A stretch of 43,421 nt of DNA from Chara braunii. Taxonomy: Eukaryota > Streptophyta > Charophyceae > Charales > Characeae. Positions 1-11,760 of this stretch are shown here, one piece after another (the first letter of the stretch is position 1; every line of letters starts with the position of its first letter). The notes beneath the pieces were generated by a model, which did no database searches, was not told the origin of the DNA, and saw nothing but the letters and a program-made list of their open reading frames with translations. Both the position numbers and the translations under genes were made by a program. The stretch spans positions 285,491 to 328,911 of the forward strand of contig BFEA01000397.1 of the NCBI GenBank assembly GCA_003427395.1, given 5' to 3'.

Positions 1-330
1 GGGGTAGTGTCTGTTGTTCAGGGGTGGGTGTGACGGCACTGAGGGCAGTGAAGTGCAGTGGGGGTTGGGGGTCGTGGTGGGAATGTTCAGGTTGGGGGGA
101 GGGGCCGGGTGGTGTGTTCTGGGTCAGATAGGGGTTTTTCGGTCCTTTAGGGGTGTTGGGGGGGGGGTGTCAAAGGGGGGTGAATTTTTTATTTTTTTTT
201 CAGGTTTGAGTGTTCGCGCACGTAGGCACACGTGTCCCAGGCCCAAAGCGAGAATTCCGTTTTTCGGAATTCAACGCCAAGCCCCCGTTTTTGCATTAAA
301 CGGGATTTAACGGGGGTCTTGGGGCCCGTT
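1..330. other. G-rich non-coding stretch with a small perfect hairpin
   Basis: The first 230 bases are strongly G-rich on the plus strand with runs of up to nine G. At 252-272 there is a perfect 8-bp hairpin (GAATTCCG, five T, CGGAATTC). It is followed at about 280-340 by repeated AAACGGG/GTTAAACGG words. Reading frames here are open only because of base composition; I see no protein similarity. Confidence 0.4.
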
Positions 331-1360
331 AAACGGATGAACGACCATTGAATTTTGCTCGTTCTCCGTTCAAAAGATACACAGCCCGTCTGTAGAAAAT
401 CAATGACGAAATCAACCTTTCTCTGCCGATATGAACGTTGAGACCCTCTTTTACGTCATGTATCGCGAGAGTCTGAGGCATCGGCGATTCCGGGAACGTT
501 GGGAACGGGAGCATGCCTATCAGGCTGCGCGACCTCGAGCCCCAATGCCAGAATTTCCTTACCACACTAAAACAGAGCGCGTATGCGAGTGGGACATCGA
601 ATGGGCCTTAAGCGTGATCCCCTTTTTGGCCCAATTTCCCCACTCGCATACACGCCACGTCATCGTCGAACTTGGAATAGCCATCGTCAAGACTAATTAC
701 CTTCCCTACCGCCTCGCAATCCCCTTTCACTGCCTTACAGCGTCCCCTGGTGCGCGATCGGTCCGTACTGGCCACAGACCCTGTGCTCAGAGTGTCGGCA
801 AAACCGCGGTTACTGCACGGCGGGATTTGTTCGCCGAACCCGGACTCCGGCAGACCAACGATCCCACAGCCTCTGACTGAGACCAGCCTCGTCGGATTCC
901 GAAGTTTGCCACGAGCGGCGTCAGCGGCTGATCACCCAACGCGACACACACAACGTCTCGATGGTCCATCGGATACGGGACCAACCGCGACGACGCCACT
1001 CACCCAGGAGGTAGTCCGGTCTCCCATAGATATAACTCGGGATTGCCCGCTTGCTCAACTACCCCTAAGCTTGCCATGGGAGATCTCGGTTCTGACCTGG
1101 GACTCCACTACAATTCCCAGAATCCTTGGCACACCCCTTTTTGCACTTCCGGGCCTCCATCCCACTCCGAACAGGAAGTCGCGCTGAGCGTGAGGTTGGT
1201 ATCGGAGCCGACATGTGTCAAGACTGAGGATTGACAAGTTGCCCGACTCCTCTGGTCAACGAACCTGGCGAGTCCTAGACGGGGACGAGCTAGACAGAAA
1301 AACGCGCGGGTGCGCGATCCAATAATAACTAGAAGTCGCTCCGCTGGAAGACACGCGGGC
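331..1360. other. No gene recognised
   Basis: Several short overlapping frames are open on both strands, but none shows a motif or similarity to anything else in the window. It may be the 5' part of the retrotransposon whose gag begins near 1364. I found no convincing long terminal repeat or primer-binding site. Confidence 0.35.
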
Positions 1361-1363
1361 AAC

Positions 1364-2390
1364 ATGAACGTCAATCTGGCGCAAAGTGGGGCGAACCAAC
1401 CGAATTTGGCTCCCCCAGCCTCCATGTGCTCGCGCCCCTGCTGCCCCCCCCGATCTATACCTATTCAATCCTGCGCACCACTTGGCAGGAGCATGGCGTG
1501 CCACGCTCCGAGCGCAACAATACGATAAAAATGAAGCCTGGATCAACGTCCCTGCTCGATTGGGCGAAGACGCACACCATTGGTTTAGCACATACACATG
1601 GATTGATCTCCCGACGTTTGAAAGAGATTTCCTACACCGATTTGATTATATTCATCCCGAGCAGGCATTCTTCCTGATCAAAGATCGGGTGCAGAAGCCG
1701 CTCGAATCCGTAGCAGAATACCGAAGTCGATTCTACCAATTATTTATCAAATCACAGATGAAAGAGACAGCCGGTAGGGAATTTTTCATTGACGGACTCC
1801 GAAGCCGAGCAATGAGGGTCAAATTGCGAAAGCAATTTTCCCCCATTACCCACAATCTTCAACAAATAATGGATGTCGCCGAGGAAATGGAGCGGAAGTT
1901 CGCTGCCTGTTTCCTCGAAGGCGAGGATCATGGTAAAGAAGGGGATACGTCCGAACTTACACGAGCCCGACTGGAGCTCGCGACGCTGCAAAACAAATTT
2001 GAAAACATGGGCTTTGTCGGAGGGCCCGTCACCTACCTGGAGCCGGTCAGGGTGCAAAAGCCGATGGCCAACATGGCCCTCGGACCAGTTGTTATGGCGT
2101 TTCCGGCTCCCCCGCCCCCAAAGACCGAAGAACCAAGCGCTATCCTAGAGCTAACACGAACATTGGTGAACCTTATGTAGGAAAGTAAGAGGGAAGAACG
2201 GTAATATAACGCCCGAATGGAAACACTACTCCACTCGATTCGCCCCATCACGGTTCCAGCTACTCCCATGGGAATGGGAGCCGCGCAGGCAACAGGTGTC
2301 GTCTCAACAGAAACAGGTGCACGAGTCGATGGTTGCTACACGTATCACCAACCCGGACACATAGCGCGAGACTGTCCCAACGACCCATGA
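1364..2390 (+). pseudogene. gag: Decayed LTR-retrotransposon gag (Retrotrans_gag core plus mutated zinc knuckle)
   Basis: Gag would form the retrotransposon particle and bind its RNA. A natural start is the ATG at 1364 (MNVNLAQSGANQPNL), followed by a frame change before about 1470. The core then reads through LGEDAHHWFSTYTW, TFERDFLHRFD and ESVAEYRSRFYQL, the pattern of the Retrotrans_gag domain of Ty3/gypsy-like elements. The frame stops at TAG 2178-2180 and TAA 2202-2204 but stays open afterwards to a CCHC-like knuckle at 2334-2378, where the second Cys is Tyr (C-YT-Y-HQPG-H-IARD-C). It ends at TGA 2388. The broken knuckle and the lack of any protease, reverse transcriptase or integrase mark it as a fossil fragment. 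Element identity below the LTR level is uncertain. Confidence 0.75.
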
Positions 2391-2658
2391 CTCTAACTGA
2401 TGGCTCTCGATCGTCCGTCCCCTACTACAAGTTCGTTAAGTTGTGTGCGGTGGACTCGAAGATGGGATATATGTACTATTCCTCACAAGATGCTCCACTA
2501 TCGCTCACCGAAGTTGATGATTCGGGACTTCCAAATGGGTCAGGGAATACCATGTCTTCAAAGTGGGGACCAGTTCGTGGCGCGGAGTTCCAATCTCAAA
2601 GCCTTGTTTCGAATAGTAGCAGTTCCCTTTACTTTCTGCAGACTGATGGCCGAGTGCT

Positions 2659-3046
2659 AGTTAACACAACACTTGGTGAAATCATTAAGACTAAAAAAAA
2701 TATTCCTAAGTTTTTTCGGATCTAAACCCAAACAATATTTAACATTGACATGTTGAGAAAACAGTTAGCGCAACACTTGCTGAAATCATTAAGACCGGAA
2801 GAAATATTCTCAAGTTTTTTGTGATATAGGACTATATACCCAAATAATATTTAACATTGAAATGTTGGGAAAAAATATTCTTAAGTTTTTTCGGATCTAG
2901 GACTTACAACCCGAATAATATTTAGCATTGAAATGTTGGAAAACCAGTTAGCATAACACTTGCTGAAATCATTAAGACTGGAAATAATATTTTATAGTTT
3001 TCTATGATATAGGACTATATACCTAAATAATATTTAACATTAACAC
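2659..3046. repeat. Tandem repeat, unit about 105 bp, about 3.6 copies
   Basis: Units begin near 2659, 2764 and 2946, with a shortened unit at about 2870-2944. Each contains ACTTGCTGAAATCATTAAGA, then an AT-rich block, then AATATTTAACATTGAAATGTTG. The last unit runs straight into the terminal motif at 3042, so the array sits just outside, or forms the edge of, element A. Confidence 0.8.
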
Positions 3047-3085
3047 GTTATTCATTAAAATAGTACATTAGTTTTTAAATAGTAC
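3042..3085 (+). repeat. Terminal-inverted-repeat-like motif (left end of element A)
   Basis: The 22 bases starting AACACGTTATTCATTAAAAT differ at only two sites from the left terminus of element B at 18219-18240. The likeness continues inward to a shared TTTAAAT..GTAC block. As in element B, a transposase gene lies inward and points toward this end. I infer the left end of a related, decayed element; its matching right end was not found. Confidence 0.6.
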
Positions 3086-4495
3086 TTTTGTCGTTCGAGA
3101 AACTCGAAAGGTATACACGGCTGACGAAAGAAGATGCTTTTTATACATTAATACACAACGATAAGACTCCCTGTTCAACGGATAAATCCTCAACACATTT
3201 AATTTGTTTCAAGACGAAAAATTCAATTATGGAAGTCAGATACATCCTTGCTAAACTGACACACATTCAGACAGTCAGTATGAATGTAGCATATCGAAGG
3301 TTTCCCCTTGTGAGGGACGCATATGAGTGACCCGAAAAAGGTCTTCGTTGACGCTTTAAAGGGTGCATGGGAGTGACAAGAATAACTCATTTTTGAAGTT
3401 TATTTGAATACAAGCAGGATGAGTAGGATATATCCGAATCACATGTTTCGACATCCATAATACACAAGTTGGCAAGTTTTATAGTAAAACTTGGATATAT
3501 CCAAATCAAATATTTCATTATTCGGATGGAGAAAATCCGTTATGTTATCAACCGTGCGTCATTCATTAAATATCCTTCACTCAATCAAAAGGTTGAACTT
3601 ATGATCATAGCCCGGATCACCCTCCGAGGGAAAGTTAACCAATATGTTATCATTCCAAGAACAATTATAGCTTACCAGACATTTCTTAAAACAAAAGGGC
3701 GTCGGACGGAGTGAAGTGGTGGGCAGCATTATGTAGAGATGTTATCATTTGCCGCTTGCCAGGTTCGACCTCGCAACCATGAACTTGTAACATCCCTACC
3801 CAATGCTGCCCACCACTCCGCCACTGTCTTCGCCGAGATCAAATAATGTATATTAACAAATCAAAGTGCACCGTCGGGAACCCCTTAAGAACTCTGGTAA
3901 CCATCAGTCTTAAATTTCAACTAGATGGCGGATGCACGTACATTATCACTTTACCAAACATTTCTCAAAACAAACGGGCATCGTACGGAGTGAAGTGGTG
4001 GGGAGCATATTATGTTGAGACGTTATCATCTGAGGATTGGGCATTGAAAAAGGCTCAAACGAATGCGTAGGATACATCCGAATCAAACTGTGTACAGATT
4101 AGCAGATGTTGAAGTGACCAAGAACCTTATAATTATTTTGAAAGATCTCACTGGATTTTGAAGACAATTGACAACTCATGAGAACTAGATTGAAAAACGA
4201 AGACAAATTAAAAACAAAGCGGGATACCCAGCCTACACAAGCAGGCACACAACCATTGTCGAGACAAATGAGAAGTACGCCGTAAAAACTGATAACAGTC
4301 ATCTGGTCTCAATATTGTGAATTCGTAACGCTTACCTCAAAAGTTTTCATTAACCAAAGAGTTGGCAAGGCTATGTTGGACCGTCCCCAATTAACCAAAA
4401 AGTTTCCGTAAAAATTTCAACTAATCGGACATTCTAACACAAAAATTTGAAAATGTCGAGATTTATCTATGAAAAAGGCCTACACTATGAAAATA
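3086..4495. repeat. AT-rich subterminal region with internal repeats and a foldback
   Basis: No gene is recognised. A block at about 3655-3750 is repeated at about 3930-4033 (shared CGGAGTGAAGTGGTGGG and GAGAYGTTATCAT). A hairpin has perfect 16-bp arms at 3715-3730 and 3802-3817, extendable with mismatches to roughly 3706-3743 and 3787-3825. Its loop contains GGTTCGACCTC, close to a tRNA B-box. Short GGATAYATCCGAATCA words occur at about 3428 and 4070. Confidence 0.55.
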
Positions 4496-4569
4496 TTCAC
4501 AAATCCGACATCCTGACGGAACTCTAAAAACGTAAGACTCGTTACCAAGGTGTCCTGAACTTGAAATCT

Positions 4570-4860
4570 TCAAAAGAAGTCTCCTTGCAAAGCGTTCACT
4601 AGTGGTTCCCATGTTGAACTGTCCACAATGCAAGCCGAGATAGGAGGTTGAGGCAGACCTTCGAAACCCGTAATGGAAACCGAAAAACCATGAACGTCTC
4701 CCCCAGCCATGACAACTGCACGTCTCAAGGATACAAGAACATCTGCAGCTTGTAGATAAGCAGCTGTAAAATCTCTCAGCATCCAGTTTCACCCTGAACG
4801 CTCTTGTGTTTGGTTGTCGTAACAGTATCCTTATCCTCTGGGTCGAATGCATCCGAAACA
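4570..4860 (-). pseudogene. Truncated, disrupted copy of the 137-aa orphan gene next door
   Basis: The minus-strand frame ending at TGA 4570 encodes LRDFTAAYLQ, then GGDVHGFSVSITGFEGLPQPP and STWEPLVNAL. It closely parallels the C-terminal half of the gene at 5106-5519. Upstream of the conserved part the frame has a TGA where the intact copy has Glu (RSG-stop-NWM against RRGENWM), and the N-terminal half is unrecognisable. It arose by a tandem duplication of about 533 bp, since non-coding downstream sequence is duplicated too (AAATCCGACAT at 4501 and 5034). No function is known. Confidence 0.65.
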
Positions 4861-5105
4861 CAACCGACCATGAGCCAGGGTCGGCACTCGTGGCTTTCGT
4901 TAATACTTTACAGGGTGCAAATTTATACTAATCTGACATTCGACCACAAAACTTGGGAAGTGTCGAGACTCGTCTCTCAAACTGGTGAAAATTAAAAATA
5001 ATCAGAAAATGATTATACTACGGAAATGTTCACAAATCCGACATAATGACACAAAACTCTAGAAACGTAAGACTGGTCACCAAAAGTCTTAAAAAGTTGA
5101 AGTCT

Positions 5106-5519
5106 TCAGAAGAAGCCTCTTCGCAGAGCGTTCACTATCGGTTCCCATGTCGAACCGTCCACCATGCAAGCCGGGATTGGAGGTTGAGGCAGACCTTCAA
5201 ACTCCGTAATGGCAAATGAGAAACCCTCAATGTCACCCCCTGCTCCGAGCACAGCACGTCTCAAGGCAAACATAACTTCTGAAGTTTTTAGATAAGCTCT
5301 TGTAAAATCTCCGCGCATCCAATTTTCTCCTCGACGCTCATATATTCGCATGTCGAAAATGTTCAGATCAGTAAACCTCACCATGATGACGAACATTGTC
5401 CGTCCACCCGCTATGATCTTGAAGATTCTTTCATATTGAAAAGGAAACGCTCCTCCCTTTGTGACGATGGTCAGTCGTTCAGGCACTTTTATTTCAATGA
5501 AGCCCGAATTCTCAGCCAT
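5106..5519 (-). CDS. Orphan protein, about 137 aa, unknown function
   Basis: I chose the ATG at 5517-5519 (MAENSGFIEIKVPERL); the frame ends at TGA 5106-5108. The protein alternates hydrophobic strands and charged turns and shows no signal peptide or clear membrane segment. Its most distinctive part is the C-terminal EGFSFAITEFEGLPQPPIPA...DGSTWEPIVNALRRGFF. A diverged tandem copy lies just downstream (4570-4860), and conservation of that segment argues it was once a real protein. It sits between the left end of element A and the transposase, on the same strand as the transposase, so it may be an accessory gene of that element. I do not recognise the family. Confidence 0.5.
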   Translation of the reverse strand: MAENSGFIEIKVPERLTIVTKGGAFPFQYERIFKIIAGGRTMFVIMVRFTDLNIFDMRIYERRGENWMRGDFTRAYLKTSEVMFALRRAVLGAGGDIEGFSFAITEFEGLPQPPIPACMVDGSTWEPIVNALRRGFF

Positions 5520-5797
5520 GTTTTCGAAGTACGTCGAAAAAAGAAACTCTGCACACTGCAAAAGACAAAAGTCACAATAAAAGCGTTTCATCAAGGTCAG
5601 GATCGAAAGTCCAAGGTCATGCTACGACGACCAAAATGCCCCCACGCTCAATGTCGAAAATTGATGAAAAACTCTTGTTGATTTGAAGCGCGTAACCTAG
5701 AGAGCACAAATCATTAAGCGATGTATTCCATGGAGTCAAGCGTGGTGTGCACAGGCCAGCATGGCAATACGTTCTCCTCACGAAAAGACGACAACCA

Positions 5798-8700
5798 TCA
5801 CACTCTCAATGAGATAGCCTCCTGCCCGCTCACTTCTCCAGAAACGCTTTGTGTTTGAGCGCCAATGCCGTTTTCTAGGGTGGGAGTTGCATTTTTTCTT
5901 ACTTTCATAAGAATCACAAGACCGGTGGTCAACTTTTTGGAGGACTCGCAGACATTCGTCCTCGTTTGTCTCATCCAAGAAAACGCAACGGTTGTGACAT
6001 GTTGATACTCTTCCTCGTGCCCTGAAGCTTTTTTTCATTTTTTTCCCCAGGCAACGACATACAATTCTCTTAGTGTGCTCGCTTTTCCGATTGGAACCCA
6101 GTACTCCACTTTGAATTGGTTGTAAGTTGGCGAATCTTCATTCTTGTCAACTTCACTACGAACCTGGCCAACCCAAAAAGGCACTCCTCGATGCATGTCC
6201 TCGTCTGATGGTTGCATAATGACAAAACTGTCGACATGCACATCTTCGAAAGGATCAAAGCTGGCCTTAGGCTTGTCTCTCTGAAGACCCACGAACAGAG
6301 GTTCTCTTTGTAATTCAGATGCATCCGAATCAGAGCAAGAACTCCTGTCTTCAACGACATGGGTGACCTTTGGCCAGAATTCGGTGATGGGTGCCGAAGG
6401 CACCCCGTTGTCGATAATGTCCCCCTCGTGTTTGACGTGATCTTCCCAAAATCGAAAAGCCCTATCTATTCTAGTGACCTCTTCGTCTCGAAAAGTCATC
6501 CAAGTTTTTCTTTTTTTTTCATAGACTTCCAAAAACCTCTTCACACCCTCCAAACCGTTTTTGTAATCGTCGAGGAACGCCGGTTGGACCGGCAGAGGAT
6601 CAAAAGGTTTCTGCGGACCAGCGTAACCACCGTTGTCTGTTTGTTTGAACCAGTAAAGAGGACCATCCTCGGGCAACCACTTAGCGTATGTGCAATACTC
6701 TTTATAGGACATGGCGGGATTATCACCTATCATGTAGAATTTTAGCAAATGAGGCTTCAAAATCCCTGTCATGCGCTTTGAAACATGCGGGTAAATAAGA
6801 CCTCTCCAGTCTATCAAGAAAAATGCACCGCGGAGGAGTCTTATGAGACCGCTCTAGCAAAAGGAACAACTCATCCATTGTGTAGGCATCATTGTCCTTG
6901 AGTTTCTTGGAGAAAACACTAAATGTGGCATCGACNTCTNTGTGNGNGTGTCCAACTATCATAAAACCAATTTCTATTTCCTTGAAAATCCCGAACTTCA
7001 CAAGAAGTGCTGCCAATGCGCAGATGAATCTATTCTTGTTTTCTTTGAAGCAGTTGTCAGTTTGAATACGAAGAAACGGTGGTAGAGGTTTCTCACAGGA
7101 TTGGATCTCCGTAAGAGTCCGCATTAAACACGTCGCCGTACTGCTGGGGCCGTGTGTGTAGCAAGAAAAATATGTGTAAACATATATAGACGGATCCCGG
7201 CCATGGACCAGAACGGCCGTGAGACCAGTCTTCATCATCCTCTCATGGTGCAAGTTCTTCGAGTAGTTAGCCTGTCCTATATGCGGTATGATAGTTTTCT
7301 TTTAATCCATGCCGTCGATAATGATGCACAGACACTCGGACTGACGCAAGATGAAATCCATTTTGCAGCGGCTATAGTCTAGTCTGTGTACGATTTGCAG
7401 CTCTTGATGTTTCCGTATCCTATCTTTGGATTTCTTACGGTCCCTCTCGTACTTCGACTTAGCAATGCACTCCTTGTAGAATATACATTTTGCGCACTTC
7501 GTGAATGTGTTGGACATAGCTAGACTCACGTGCCAGAAGTGCTTACTCCACATAGCGTAGAAAGTGGACTCCGACACAACTTCCGAGTGGCACATGAAAA
7601 GATTAGAGCGCAATGATTCGTAAATTGTTCGTTTTGTGAATGCCGCAGGAATCCTACGGCGAGGACGACAAACTCCGTCTTTCCAGACCATGTCATTCGG
7701 CATATTATCGGCGTGGTCGTCTATGAATCGTTTCAACAAGGCAAGCATCCTGACGACTTTTTCGAATGGTTTAGACAAGCCCGAGTGCACATGCTCCCTA
7801 ACGACAACACCGTTATCGTACATCCTTTTGTAGACATAGAATGTGTTACGAGAAATGTTGAGAATGTTACAGTATGCCTGCACGCACATCTTCCGTTTGC
7901 AAGCTACAGGCCTGACCCGCTCAGCACCACCTTCCACAACCGTGAAGTCGTGTATGGTTTGCAGCCACCACTTCGTCCTTTCCATGAAACTTTTCGAGTA
8001 GAATGCCTCCCGCACCGGCCTGACATCTTCGGCTGTCAGTTCAGCGCAACACATCCGCCTACAAAAGAACATTCCTCGCACTGCCAGAAGTCACTGCATC
8101 CTGAGTTTGCCCATAGCTCGCCGATGCTGTGTCTTTTTGGCCGGTTCTCTATTTGCCATAGAATAGGGTCTTCTTTCACCGGGCATAGGCGCCGACAAAA
8201 TGTACCGTATGTGGCGGTCCTCTTCGGAGAGACAGCGCGAGCTCTGACTATCTCGTGAATAGCAGTACTCAATGATTTGATCCGTGGACGGTCCTTGACT
8301 CTCCTGGCACCGCGGAAGGGTAGACGAGTAAACCCTATCACCCCCATCGGCAACTCCCAAGGATGAACCAGTGGTAGTGCAGTTGTTCACACTATACACG
8401 TACTCCGTCCTACTATAACTACAGTCATCGAGATTCCCCTCGGGTATGGACCTCGACATCCCAGCGTCGGTCATTTCAGAACATGCTGAAGAGACTCGGG
8501 ATGTACAATCGACACTAAGAAACTGGCCCCCGCTTCCAGTGTTTATGTGGTCTTCGAGCACGTCACGACAGATGTACGAATGCGAGGTGGAGGTGGACAA
8601 CTGTGTTCTCTTCCGTCGATGCTGAGTGTTTGAGTCACGTGACCGTTTTCCAGAGGAAGCACATGGCTCGAGTCGAGAAGAAGTACTATCGGCGCTGCTC

Positions 8701-8822
8701 GGAACTCCAACGCCCATAACCAATCCCTTCCCAGCCAATTCCTGCCGAAAACGTAACGGAAGCCAAGCTATCGTGGGAGGGAAGCCTTGATCGACCGTCG
8801 TCGTATCACACCAGTGAAGCAT
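5798..8822 (-). pseudogene. DUF7869-like transposase, decayed copy A
   Basis: This is a minus-strand homologue of the copy at 20568-23407. It has a Ser-rich N-terminus, a basic PYSMANREPAKKTQHRR segment, a helix-turn-helix-like stretch (NILNISRNTFYVYKRMYDNG), a Cys pair (FTKCAKCIFYKEC), then the RNase H-like block: IIDGMD, RIQTDNCFKENKN and GHxHxxVDATFSVFSKKL. This is the pattern I know from DUF7869 proteins, which look like DDE-type recombinases. Breaks are TGA 8091-8093, TAA 7302-7304 (Gln in copy B), a frameshift near 6800-6815 and TGA 6035-6037 (Trp in copy B), after which homology continues to TGA 5798. Three codons in the third motif contain N. A palindrome at about 6324-6343 inserts SDSDASEL. 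It is certainly non-functional as read. Confidence 0.8.
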
Positions 8823-8978
8823 GTGTTGAGAAGCGTTCCACTTTTCCCTGCGAGCAGAACCAAGTCGTAGCCGAGACAGTTGTTGGACTTTGGCAATGAA
8901 AAAGCGACAGAGATGCGTCGGCTAGTTGGGTAGCACTATAAAGGGATGCGCAACGAAACAAAAAGACAGGGCATAGCC

Positions 8979-9285
8979 AGCCTTGAACCGGACGACAAGC
9001 CTTGACCCGCACCGATTTTACATGTATGGTGTAGAAATGGCGAGCGCGCAAGTGTGTAACATATTTTGGAGTCGGATGAATCCGACGCAACGACGCAGAC
9101 AAATATTAGACTTGATATTAGACGTGCACAGCGAGCCTTGAACTGGACTACAAGCCCTGCCCGACATCGATTAGACATGTTGTAGAAATGGCGGGTGCGC
9201 AAATATGTAACTGATTTTAGAGTCGAATGAATCCGACACAATGATGCAGGTAAATATTGGCAAGTCCGCATCGTCGCAGGTTCTT
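8979..9285. repeat. Tandem duplication, unit 155 bp
   Basis: AGCCTTGAAC at 8979 and at 9134 begin two copies that both run through GTAGAAATGGCG and a short palindrome (GTCGGATGAATCCGAC and its variant) to CAAATATT or TAAATATT. No coding function is visible. Confidence 0.75.
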
Positions 9286-9365
9286 ATTTCGGATGCATCT
9301 GAATCACTTAAATGTCGTGAGATGTAGACAAATGCAGCGCACACCACCAGTGCATCACGTATGCA

Positions 9366-11500
9366 ATGCCAAGCACCATCAGCATGCATACAGACGACGG
9401 AAGTGATCACGAGTCTTCCGTGGCGGAAGAAACTGACAACCTTCCTGCACTGCCAAACAATCGGCGGTGTGTGTTGTGGGGTGGCAAAAACACTCTTAGG
9501 GAACCTCGCGGTCGTGTTCGAAAATTGTTGGCGTAGCACCAGATGCTCACCAATCAGTTTTGAATGTCGATGTAATGGACAAATCATATGATGCCTTACG
9601 ATCAAGCAGTGGTTAATAGCTGGCCCCCTTTCCCGGTCTGGATCTTTGAGAGCAGAGTTTCGCACTCCACCGTGAGATCCATATTGGAGAAGGGGACCTT
9701 CTGCCGCTGTTAACTGTAGTCATCATAAGGGAGTCTATGATGCGAGAACCCCAAAATGAGCAATCGCGGGGGAATATCGCGACCGCATGACGAACTTTTT
9801 GGCGTAGCACCAGATGCTCACCGACCAGTTCCGAATGTCGGTTGTATCAACACATCAGATGATGTTTTACAAGCAAGCAGTGGTCGATTGCTGGCCCCCC
9901 TCTGCGGTGTGGATCTTTGAGAGCAGATTTAACGCAATCCACCGTTAGACCCACATCGGAGAGGCGGACCTGCCATCATGCCGCTGTTCACTGTAATCAC
10001 CATGTGGGAATCGACAACGCAATGACCCCACGATGTTCGAATCGGGAAGTGTTTTTGTATTCTTTGCAGGTGGTAATCATCGGCGTGTATGATGCGTATT
10101 GAGGGAAAGAGGAGATTCTTCTAGCATGGGACGAGAAAAACAGACGACTTATTCGGTGACGAGAAGGACCAATCTTAAGCGGCCTGCAACTTTGGATGCC
10201 AAGCACCATCAACACGCATACATACGACGAAAGCGATCACGAGTCTTCCGTGTCGTAAGAAATTGACAACCTTCCGGCAGTGCCAAACAGTCGGCGGTCT
10301 GTGCTGTCGAGTGGCAAAAACACTCTTAGGGAACCTCGCGGTCGTGTTCGGAAACTGTTGGCATAGCACCATTTGCTCACCAAATAGTTTTGAATGTCGA
10401 TCTAATGGACAAATCATATGATACCCTACGATCAAGCAATGGTTGATAGCTGGCCCCCTTTCCCGGTCAGGATCTTTGAGAGCAGAGTTTCGCACTCCAC
10501 CGTGAGATCCATATCGGAGAAGGGGACCTGCTATCCTGCCGCTGTTTACTGTAGTCATCATGAGGGAGTCCATGACGCGAGAACCCCAAAATGAACATCA
10601 CGGGGGAATATTGCGGCCGCATGACGAACTTGTTGGCGTAGCACCAGATGCTCACCGATCAGTTATGAATGTCGGTTGTATCGACACATCATATGATGTT
10701 TTACAAGCAAGCAGTGGTCGATTGCTAACCTCCCTCTGCGGTGTGGATCTTTGAGCGCAGATTTGACGCAATCCACCGTTAGACCCACATCGGAGAGGCG
10801 GACATGCCATCATGCCGCTGTTTACTGTAACCGTCATGTGGGAGTCGACAACGCAATGACCCCACGATGTTCCAATCGGGAAGTGTTTTTGTGTTCTGTG
10901 CAGGTGCTGATCATTCGGTGACGAGAAGGAACAAGCTCGAGCGGCCTGAAACGTCGAATGGATCCGAGACACAAGATGACATGCCGGACAAGGTAGATCG
11001 CAGCGTCGGCCAGCGTCGCTCACGTCACTTTCGGCCAGGCAGCGGTTGTTGCAGAGAGGGCTACGGACATGGCACCACATTTCATGGCTCCCAATCCGAA
11101 AACCATCGTCGCCGTCGGCGGGGGTGATCACGAGCGTTCGCCGTCACGATAAAGTGACGCTGCGATTTTACAATCGGGACGTGCTATGTATTTTGTGCGG
11201 GTGCTGATCATCGGCTAGTATGCAGCGTATTGATACAAAGAGGAGTTTTTTTCAGCAGATGTCTAACGAAACAGACGACTTTTTCGGGGATAAAAATGAA
11301 AATGCTTGTGCAGTCGGCGACTTCGGAAATATCCGAGACACAAGATGTGATGCTGGACATGCATGATTGCAGCCTCGGCCGGCGTCGCTCACGTCACTTT
11401 CTGCCATGCAGCGGCTGTTGCACAGAGGGCCACGGACACGGGCACCACATTTCATGGCGTCCTATCCGAAAACCATCGCGGTGTGCTGTTTGGAAACCTC
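9366..11500. repeat. Nested duplications: about 830-bp units with internal 273-bp repeats
   Basis: A block of about 830 bp beginning near 9366 (GCCAAGCACCATCA) is repeated from about 10199. Inside each, a shorter unit repeats with a period of about 272-274 bp, marked by GCGTAGCACCAGATGCTCACC near 9526, 9798, 10358 and 10633. A third family (GCGTCGCTCACGTCACTTT ... CACCACATTTCATGG) occurs at about 11007 and 11383. Short frames are open on both strands but none is conserved over its neighbours. Confidence 0.75.
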
Positions 11501-11760
11501 GCTTGCCTCGAAGGCGTGCAAGAAAATAAACTCGACGGTGTGCAGTTAGCGAGTCGCACGGACCGAATCCGACGGGTTGTTGTTTGGCCAAGGATCGTCC
11601 TAGGGGAACCCTTCATGCATCGCGTTCAAAGTTGGGTGCACCCGCATGTATCTGATTGTTGATTCGGATGCGAACGTCACCTTCGTAAGTCTGCAGTGCT
11701 AGTTCGAATGTCACAACGCCGGTGTCAACTTTAGTCGTCATGAGGGAGTTTTATTTTTCC

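Noticed and set aside
14-310. 98-codon frame at the window start
   Set aside because: Gly/Val-rich translation of a G-rich simple sequence.
9171-9665. 164-codon minus-strand frame in the duplicated region
   Set aside because: Its duplicate (10175-10573) keeps the frame only partly and no protein motif is visible; treated as repeat DNA.
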